Assembly (NCBI GenBank): GCA_032358165.1
Contig: JAALGY010000031.1
Span: 62,001 to 126,000 of the forward strand
Direction of reading: 5' to 3'
DNA from: Diplosphaera chodatii
Lineage: Eukaryota; Chlorophyta; Trebouxiophyceae; Prasiolales; Stichococcaceae
DNA length: 64,000 nucleotides
The notes beneath the pieces are model-generated. The model saw only the letters and a program-made list of their open reading frames with translations. It made no database searches and was not told the DNA's origin. Below are positions 56,501 through 64,000 of this stretch, in pieces. Within the stretch, counting starts at the first letter, position 1. Every line of letters begins with the position of its first letter. Both the position numbers and the translations under genes were made by a program.

Positions 56501-59350
56501 AGCCCTGTGTCGAAGCCGCTGGGGCATGCGATGAGGCGCAGCGGCGCCTTTGGCGGCCCTGTGGCGCTGTCGGCCGACGACCTCACCCCGCAGCAGCAGA
56601 AGCCGCAGGTGGGGCGCGCACAGCCAGCAGTCCAGGTGCATGTGCGGCCGCCGCAGCCGTGACGCATGCCTCCACTGCCGGGTTTCCAGCCCCCGAAACC
56701 CTGTCAGCCGCCACACCCCGTGCGGCAGGCAGAGCGCACAGCCACGGCCGCTCCCCCTGCACGCCCTGCAGCATCCACGGGTCCTTTGGCCAAGCACCCT
56801 CAACGGCTGGGCCGGTCACTCCTCGAGGGATCATGTCTCACGCACTCCAGGTGCTGCGCGTCTGGAGGGGTGTTCGCACGCAGAAGCGGCTGTCGGTCGC
56901 CGCCATGCGCTCGCCGACCGACATCGTCGCCAAAACGCCGGGCGCCGGCCTGCGGGGCAGCATGCGCAGGTGGCCGGCCGCTGATGCTGGGCCCCTGCAG
57001 CCGCCTTTCATGGCCGGATAGGTATCCCGGTGTGTGCCGTCACCCAGCTCCTGGTGTGATCGCCCGTACTGAGGGTTGGCTGCTGAGTGCCTGCCACATT
57101 TCTTGCAGGTCGGGGGCGGGCATGGCGGCCACGCCGCGGGTGAGCGTCCGGCGCAGCCTGCGGCGGTCCGCGGGCCGCCTCAGCTCCAGGGCCTCCCTGC
57201 GCGGCGGCGCCAGGGTGCAGGAGGGCGGCGCGCGGGAGCGGCCTGCGGCCATGGCGGCCCTGACGCCCGTGATGACCCGGGAGCAGCAGCGGCGGGGCGA
57301 AGCGGACCGGCCGCAGCCGCCGCCGCAGCAGCGGCGGCAGGCGACGCTGGGGCCGGCAGAGGGCTCCTGGTTCGACCAGGTGCTGACCGACACGATGTCA
57401 GGTTCTAGTTGCACTCCCAAGTCATAATTGACAGCGGGTGCTAACCTCTTGCGGCACTGCCTGCCGAATGCTGCTTTGCCCGCCGCCGGGCAGCTGAGCT
57501 TTGCGGTCCCATCCTGCAGGCGACGGCCCCAGGACTGGCAACCGGCACATGGTGGCAGCATGTTTATACCCCGATCTGCGCTGTCCTTGCACAGGCCACG
57601 GCGCCGCTCCCGATGTACGGCTCCTTCACGCAGCCGGCGGGGCTGGACGCAGCCGCGGACGCCGAGCAGTTTGCCTCGCCGGCCCTGCAGGGTGGCGCGC
57701 TGGGCGCCGGGCTGGAAGTGCGTGCCCCTTTGCCGCCCCATCTGCTGTGGCACGGCATTGCGGACACTGGTATATCTGCGCGCTGAGCAGTGCAGCATTG
57801 TGGCTGCAGCAAACTTGTAGCAGTGTGTTGTTTGACATGCTCACATCATACACTCGGCGAGCCAGCTGCCTGCTATTCACTGTGCGAGTTGACAGTGCGC
57901 CATGGGCGCGTGCAAAGCACAGATCATTGCAGCCTGCAGCAGGCTGGCTCCCGCACAGGCACCGCAGCAGACAGGCCACAACAGCACCATGGATCTTGCT
58001 ATCAGCAGGTTCAATATGTGCCCCCGCTGTCAGCTCACTGTAGCGCTGCCTTCGCTGCAGGGCCTCAACGAGCTGTTCGCCCAGAGCCCCGCCCGCCGGC
58101 TGCTGGGCCCGGAGCACGCGGCCGCCATCACCGCCGCCGAGCAGCAGGCTGCAGGGTTTGAGCAGCAAACCGGCCGCCACGCCCTGCAGCAGAACATGAG
58201 CGGCGGCGCTGAGGTGGTGACGCCCCAGGGGCACGAGCGCGGCGGCCGACGGGGGGAGGCGCTGCCGCTGCCCACCGCACGCAAGCTGGTGGGTGTCCGG
58301 TTTGGTTCTGCAGCCTGAGGGCCCGTCTGCCTGTGGTGCCCCCGCTGATGCTGCTCTGCGCTGTCCAGCATGCACATCATTGCCAGGGGTGCACAAACTG
58401 ACTGCAGTCTGCCTGACGACCGTGGTCATGGCAGTCGACAAACAGTACACCTGGTGCAGCTCCTGCACCGCAAAGCAGCATGCTCGCGTTGCCATCGATG
58501 TAGTGACCCCGCCTGCTGTGGGTCCCTGCAGGCGGCCAGGCCGAACGCCGCGGCGCAGCCGGCGCCGGCGGTGTCGCCAGACTCCATCGGCAAGGCGCTG
58601 GCCCGGGCGGCAGCCGCCATGGTCATGCCGGGCAGCAGCGGCTCCACTGCGGCGGTGAGCTCACGCAGGGCTCTGCAGTGATCCTCACGCGGGGTGGCCG
58701 GCCGTGGTGATGATGCAGAGCAGATCTGAAGTGCACATCCGTTGCCAGTGTCGAGGGCAAGCAGTGGCCGGGCACCGGAGGCATCAGGTCAGCATCTGCC
58801 GCAACACGCGCCGTCTGTGTCGGTGGTCGCTGAGGGAATGTATTGATCTCTGGCCCAGGGGCAGCAGCAGCAGGGGGCCGATGCAGCGGCGAGGGAGCGG
58901 CGGCGCAGCAGCTGGGGCAGCGAAAGCGGCGCCGGCAGCAGCGGCGGTGGGCGGCGGCGGCTGTGGCGGCGGCAGTCTGCCTCGCCGCCGGAGCCCACCC
59001 TGCAGCAACCTCCACGGGTGCGAGAAGCTGTCAGAAGCCACAGGGCAGGAGCATGCGGCTGAATCGCAAGCTGAAAGGGCAACCTGCGGACGCTGTGGGT
59101 GCAAGCTGGTGCTGCTGTGACCTGGGCGTGTAACAGAGGAGGGGGTTCCGCAAATCAGCGGTAAGTATTGGGGTGACACTGCTGCTTGGAGCAGCTCTGA
59201 TGACACACACCTGCAGGGCCTCTCCCTCGTGGCAGCCCTGCGAGCTGGGCTGTTGCACTGCAGGGGGTGCTGCTCCAGCCGGACAGTCAGGAGCTGTCGC
59301 CGCCGTCCTGCGTCACCACCCTCGTCTACACCCAGCCCAGCCACACGTGA
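47584..59350 (+). CDS. Giant, mostly disordered protein with possible N-terminal discoidin-like domain, 30 exons, about 1,838 residues
   Basis: Family not recognised. Exons: 47584-47786, 47924-48080, 48235-48425, 48636-48711, 48890-49013, 49252-49347, 49543-49604, 49793-49972, 50205-51165, 51435-51634, 51900-52038, 52199-52370, 52660-52786, 52962-53093, 53266-53333, 53510-53860, 54182-54557, 54788-54949, 55190-55328, 55666-55831, 56091-56233, 56481-56608, 56851-56969, 57109-57401, 57520-57551, 57595-57717, 58061-58288, 58532-58654, 58859-59017, 59264-59350; phase is kept across all 29 junctions. Residues 68-303 are the most protein-like (HGFRRSHGGWASNTPQC, APGHYWTTR, RVGRYLRLEFSGH, HKVAKLEVTG); the last two resemble strands of an F5/8-type C (discoidin) fold, a weak match. 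The rest is Pro/Ala/Ser/Gln-rich with many SP/TP sites, basic clusters (KRSWRS, TPRVSVRRSLRRS) and no membrane segment. A scaffold role is a guess. Confidence 0.68.
54757..54775. repeat. Interstitial telomere-like repeat CCCTAAAACCCTAAACCCT
   Basis: One CCCTAAAA unit (Chlamydomonas type) followed by one CCCTAAA unit (plant/Chlorella type) and a partial third, in an intron of the giant-protein gene just before the exon at 54788. Confidence 0.75.
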
Positions 59351-60224
59351 GCCTGCTGCTCCTGCATGCCACATCTTAGGCATCCTGATATTGCAACTAG
59401 ATTGGCAATCTGCTTTTCCTGTATCGTGTGTTCGAATGTACCATGAGCTGCCCGTGTAGCCTTCGACAGGAGGTGCTCAGCCAGACAGTTTTCACCTGCA
59501 CGCACGTCAGTGCTGATCAGAAGTTCTGCGCGACACGCAGGAAGACATCCGGCAGCTCGGGGGGCAGCAAGAAGCGATGGCGCCGCTTCCTGATGGGCAA
59601 GTCCTGATGCTGGAGCGCCAAGCCGCAGCAGAAGAGTACCAAATGGAGGAGCAGTCGGCACGTGCTTGCTCTACAGCGGGTAGAACAAAGGCAGGTGTGA
59701 CTTGGGATGAGAAGCTAGGACAAGGCATGCGGTTGATATTGCTGGCAGATGACTGTGGGTGCGGTGCGGGTTGCTCAACACCGAACAAATGCAGCCGTGG
59801 GTCCATATGACTGAGGTTATTTTCCTGACTTTGCAAAGCAGGCATCAGGCACCATCTTGATCACAGCTCAAGTATGGCACTGTAAGCACGTCCGACTAAA
59901 TTCACTCAGCTGTGGAATCGATTGGAACTACTATGGAAACCCCAGTGTCACTCCAGCTACACCACTTCACACTTCCTGGGGTGGCTTCCCCATGCCATAC
60001 TTCGTTCGGATGAGCAATTCGGCTGCGACCACAAGGCAATGCGATCCCGGATGCTGTGCATTGCAGCCTGGCCATGCTCAATCCCTAGTTGCTCGATGCC
60101 TTGTTTGTGCTGTACTGCAAGAGCTCCGGACCCCGCTGACGCCACTTTGCCGGGCTCTGTCTCCATCTGCTGCCCCTGCGCTGTGGTCGTGTGGGGCATT
60201 GTCGCGGCAGCCACCTCCCACTGC
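59351..60224. other. Intergenic, between convergent giant-protein and ATPase genes
   Basis: 3' UTR space. A frame after a possible acceptor at 59518 reads LRDTQEDIRQLGGQQEAMA and looks coding. Its phase does not fit the preceding donor (after 59346), so I treat the TGA at 59350 as the gene end. Confidence 0.45.
59881..59885 (+). terminator. Candidate TGTAA poly(A) signal for the giant-protein gene
   Basis: TGTAA about 530 nt after the stop at 59350. An earlier TGTAA at 59129 falls in the last intron. Confidence 0.4.
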
Positions 60225-62304
60225 TTACAGGGCGGCGCGCCCATAGGCTGTGTCCTCGGCGTGTTCCGGCAGGTTGACGGCCACCCCTCCGAGCTTCTGC
60301 AAGTCGCAGGCCAGGCGCATTCAGCGGCGAGGGGTCGCAGGCTGCGGTGCTGCGGAACTCCGACTGCAGAGCTACCGCCCGCCCGCAGTGAAACTTGTCA
60401 ACTTGTCAAGGCATGCACACAGGCAGCGAGCAGCTGTGCCTAGCAACCAACAGATCTCCAGGTGCATGGCAAACATCAGACAAGACGCAGGGCTGTGCGG
60501 CGTCAAAATGTAAAAAAGGATTATGCGCGCCTGCATGGAGCGGCGGTGCTGCTGCAGCTCTGCTTCCGACTTCCTCGAGCCGCGCGGCGCCTGAGCCATC
60601 GCGCGCAGCTCGTTCACCTCGATGCCCGACATGCGTGACAGACTGCAAGCGATGACGACCATGATCTGTCGGGCGGCACCAGGTTGTTGAATGCGGCACA
60701 TGTAGCCGACATGTCTGCAAGGGCAGATATGCCTGTCTATCTGTCTGCCTGCCTGACAGGCGGCGCTGGCTTTGAATCCACCCTGGCAGCAGCATGCAGC
60801 CGTCACACTGAGCACGCAGTGCCGCGAGTGGCAGGAGCCGCTGATCGCATGCGTCCAGGACAGAGGCTGTGCTGCATGCTCGGCTGCAAACATCGCAGCT
60901 GGCATTGGCTCCGCTGCTTCTGGCGCCCTTGTTGTTGGAACATTGCACTTCACTAATCATCAAATAACGATCCTTTGTTGTCACCGAACCCCGGGCCCAC
61001 CTGAGCGCGGAGCTGATCTCCGACTGCAGCTGCTCGCGCGTCGGCGGCGCCCAGCGCCCGGCGCCGCCGCAGCACCTCGCGATCGGACGCCACGCCGCCT
61101 GGCGGTCATTGCAATGGGCGCAGTCAACCCTTGCCAGACGGAGAAGAAGCAGGAGCAGCAAGAAGAAGACGGCGCCGTGTCGAACACAGTGGGGCGGGCC
61201 CATGCGCCGGCTCGCCTCCCGGCCGTCCACTGCCAGCGCAAGTGTGATGTTGCAACCCGGCGGACGCGGCGGTCAGGGCTCCTGATGACGCATTGCGCAG
61301 GCAGGATGCTGTGAGGGTGGACATCATCAGGCATGCCCATGCTCTGTTGGGCGGCCCTGTCCCCGCTCACCTCAGCGGCAGCCGAGCATCTGGCCGCGAC
61401 CGCGTCCGCCCAGATCGCGGGCTTGTCGAGCGCGGACACCCACGCGACCAGCGGAGTCTCCTCGCGCTTGCTGGCCTCGCGGAGCACCTCCGCCCGGCGG
61501 TACACCTGGGGCCATGCAGGGTTCCGCTGATCCAGCCGTGTGCGAAATTTGTACAGTGCCACACGAAGCATCACGGGATTGCTTAGACAACATACAGCAT
61601 GACACTGCGGGCAAGCACAAGCCCCACCATCTGGACCAGCGTCTTCACAACATCGGCCAGCAGCCACCACACGATGACGTAGGCCCAGGTGACGCCGACG
61701 GCGGCCCACCCTGCAGGACCCCTCTGACCTCAGGAGCCCGAAGCAAAGCCGCAGGCTGTACGACATGCAGGCAGCAGGCAGCGATAGGCGCACAGAAAAA
61801 TCACAAGTGTCCTCCAACGCCAGCCTCGCAGCACTGTACAGTGTGACAAACAACCATCGGATTGGCACAACCGGGAGGCACAGCACAGCATGCGTGCTGG
61901 AGGTTCAGTACGCGTGACATCGTGGTGGGATGGCAACAGCCGTTGGAGCAGCGCACACACCGGCGCCGTCGAAGGACCCGCGGCTGGCGTCGGGCTCCAC
62001 CCGCGCCGGCCAGTACACCGCGATGAGCGTGGCGGCCGCCAGGAAGGCGGCCAGTGGCGCCAGCAGCACCAGGCTGGGCCTGTGTGCAAGGGGTTGAAGC
62101 GCTACCTCATGATGAAGTTGTAAAACACAGCAGCCCCGATTTGGACATGGGTAAGGACTGGTGAGCAGGGAGCTTGCGTGCGCACACATCCATAAACACC
62201 CATGACGGCCCGCAGTCAGCACGGTGTACCCGGCACAATATTGTTGCAGGTACCGCCGTCTGAGTATGGCAGCTGTGTCTGAACATGTGCTCAGCAGCTC
62301 AGAT

Positions 62305-62353
<49 letters not shown>

Positions 62354-64000
62354 GGCATGGTGCTGCACATGGCAAGCTGTGTGCAGCGTGCCAGCGTGCC
62401 TTGGGGCTGTCTTGGTGCTAAAGCGCCACCAGAACGAGGGGTTGCGCGTCGCCAGCAGGTTCAGCTGGATGAGAGCCGTCAAGCACAGGTATGTCACTGC
62501 CACCACCTGCGCATGGCAACTTGAAGCTGAATATCTTGAAACCGGCACAACGTATGGCAGCACCTTTTCCCGCCATTGTGTTTTAGCACATAATGTGACG
62601 TGGTCACAATTGGTTCGTTAATGTGTTCAATTGCATCACGACCCTGCAACCACCGTCAAGCAGTTGGGGCCAAGCCTGTGTCACCCACCTCGCCCTCAGT
62701 GAAGCTGTTCTCGGGCGCCAGGACGTTCAGCTTGATGCCGAACAGGTGCCACCAGTTTGCGCGGTCTGTCGAGGCCAGCACCTGCATGTGTCCACCCAGG
62801 CAGCGGCTGTGGAGCGCGCGAGGCTGCTGAGGGCAGGCAGCACTGAGTGCAGGCCGGCATGACCGCACAGCGCAGCATCTGCAGTGCACATTCAGCTGAT
62901 GCTGGCCTTGCTGCAGACACAAGACACGTGAGTGGCTCCCAGTACAGCACAGGTGGCACATGCTTGCCATTGTGTAAAGGCAAGTCGGCCTCTAGCATTG
63001 CCCGGTTGCGTGGAGTGTCGACTGTGAAAAGCATGAACGAAGGTCCTCACCAGAAAGAGCACTGAGCCGCCGATGCAGACAGTTGACTGTGCCGCCGCCA
63101 CCACCAGGCACTTTTGCATATTCCACAGCTCCGGCGTGCTGCTTGTGTGCACCTGCAGGGTGCTAATGGCGAGGTGAGCGATAGCAGCATGCATTGGAGT
63201 CATTTGTGCGGTCAGGCGAGACCTGGACTCCAGGCACCTTGAGCGAATGGTGAGCGACTACAGACCAACCTTGTCGAAGGAGGTGAACATGGCGGACATG
63301 TCGTTGGTGATGGAGATGACCACCAGCACCCACGTCGGCATTTCGAGCCTGCACACTCCACCATGGCAGCTTCTCAGGCGGGACCACACATGCTGTGGCT
63401 TTCTGGCCTGTGACGGCTTGCAGCTGTTACCCAGATCAGATATTGCGCAGCAATATGCGCCCAGCAGTCTCTCAAGCTGGACCGCGCATTGCAGCAACCT
63501 GAGGATGATGATGGCGAAGAAGAAGAAGCCCAGGATGGTCAGAGAGGAGGCCACGCGGTACAGGATGTAAGTCTCCAGCCGCCTGAAGATCATGCGGGAC
63601 CGGGCGATGGCCGTGATGATGGTCCCAATGCCCTCCTGCAGGCAAGGTCATAGCTGATGCTGTGTGGCTGTGCAACATCGTGCCTGCACTGCTAAAGGCA
63701 CTGTGACGGTTAGCTGTTGTGCGCCGGTGACAGGCTATCACGTGAGCTGAGCTCTGCACACCCGACATGAGGTGGTTGCACGTGGCCAAAAAATCATCAG
63801 CCGGCTCCACAGGACATGGTTTGGTGACTCCACACACTCAGAAACAGCTCACCTGGGTCAGAGTGATGTCAGCGGCGCCCTTGGCAGCGGCTGTGGCGCC
63901 GGCCACCGCGATGCCCACGTTCGCCTTCTTAAGCGCTGGCGCGTCATTCACACCATCTCCTGCATAAACACAGTGACCTGTTGGCAAGAGCGGCTTTGGT
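60225..64000 (-). CDS. P3A plasma-membrane H+-ATPase, C-terminal half (5' part beyond window)
   Basis: Partial gene; about 413 residues in 12 exons are visible. P3A ATPases pump protons out of the cell and energise secondary transport. Exons in gene order: 63959-63853, 63635-63499, 63348-63270, 63152-63051, 62781-62689, 62506-62400, 62079-61961, 61710-61628, 61505-61371, 61098-61001, 60642-60531, 60296-60225. The first reads [20 protein letters not shown], the hinge motif that binds Mg2+/[19 protein letters not shown] follows. Six hydrophobic segments (TM5-TM10) include [19 protein letters not shown] and [21 protein letters not shown] roughly 140-residue cytosolic tail ends YGRAAL, without the plant penultimate-Thr 14-3-3 site. 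Introns after 62400 and 60531 use GC donors. The phosphorylated DKTG site and actuator domain lie outside the window. Confidence 0.93.
62307..62352. repeat. Homopolymer of 46 G
   Basis: An uninterrupted G run on the plus strand (C in the ATPase transcript) within the intron 62080-62399. It could form G-quadruplex DNA or mark an uncertain assembly point. Confidence 0.95.

Noticed and set aside
59518..59690. Coding-looking plus-strand segment (LRDTQEDIRQLGGQQEAMA) as a final exon of the giant-protein gene
   Set aside because: Its frame needs a phase-1 junction, but the preceding exon ends in phase 2 at the only good donor; left as a possibility in the 3' region.

Overview
The window looks like nuclear DNA of a unicellular green alga (Chlorophyta; a Trebouxiophyceae or Chlorella-like lineage is my guess, not shown). 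The grounds are high GC with strong G/C at third codon positions, many short exons split by spliceosomal introns (mostly GTG-type donors, some GC-AG), algal TGTAA poly(A) signals after several stops, a telomere-like CCCTAAA/CCCTAAAA scrap, and plant-type proteins (plastid sigma factor, ureide permease, vacuolar CAX exchanger, P3A proton ATPase). Eleven multi-exon genes and one intronless gene could be modelled; reading phase is preserved across every junction listed. Exon coordinates were worked out by hand and have no transcript support.

Layout, left to right. 1274-2518 (+): unrecognised polyQ protein. 4007-8069 (-): HPPK/DHPS folate enzyme, head-to-head with 8687-15394 (+), a MAPK-like kinase with an enlarged activation segment. 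16286-22375 (+) and 23017-24988 (+): two secreted proteins in tandem, one cysteine-motif/proline-rich and one fasciclin (FAS1). 25966-28316 (-): unrecognised protein with coiled-coil-like stretches. 30190-33081 (-): RsmH/MraW 16S rRNA methyltransferase, divergent from 33379-38230 (+), a plastid sigma factor; they share about 300 bp containing TGACGTCA. 39141-43351 (-): ureide permease, convergent with the sigma gene. 45246-46751 (-): intronless CAX cation/proton exchanger. 47584-59350 (+): a 30-exon gene for a mostly disordered protein of about 1,838 residues. 60225 to the right edge (-): C-terminal half of a P3A H+-ATPase that continues outside the window.

Working together: RsmH and the sigma factor both serve plastid gene expression and may be co-regulated. 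The two secreted proteins probably act at the cell wall. The ureide permease, CAX and H+-ATPase form a transport-rich right half, with proton pumping and proton-coupled transport.

The most unusual points are the atypical kinase, the secreted protein with a nine-cysteine domain and recurring VSG[VA]R motif, the giant disordered protein, exon-fragment duplications inside introns of two genes, about 5% GC-AG introns, and a 46-base G run. I saw no tRNA, rRNA, CRISPR array, integrase or transposase.
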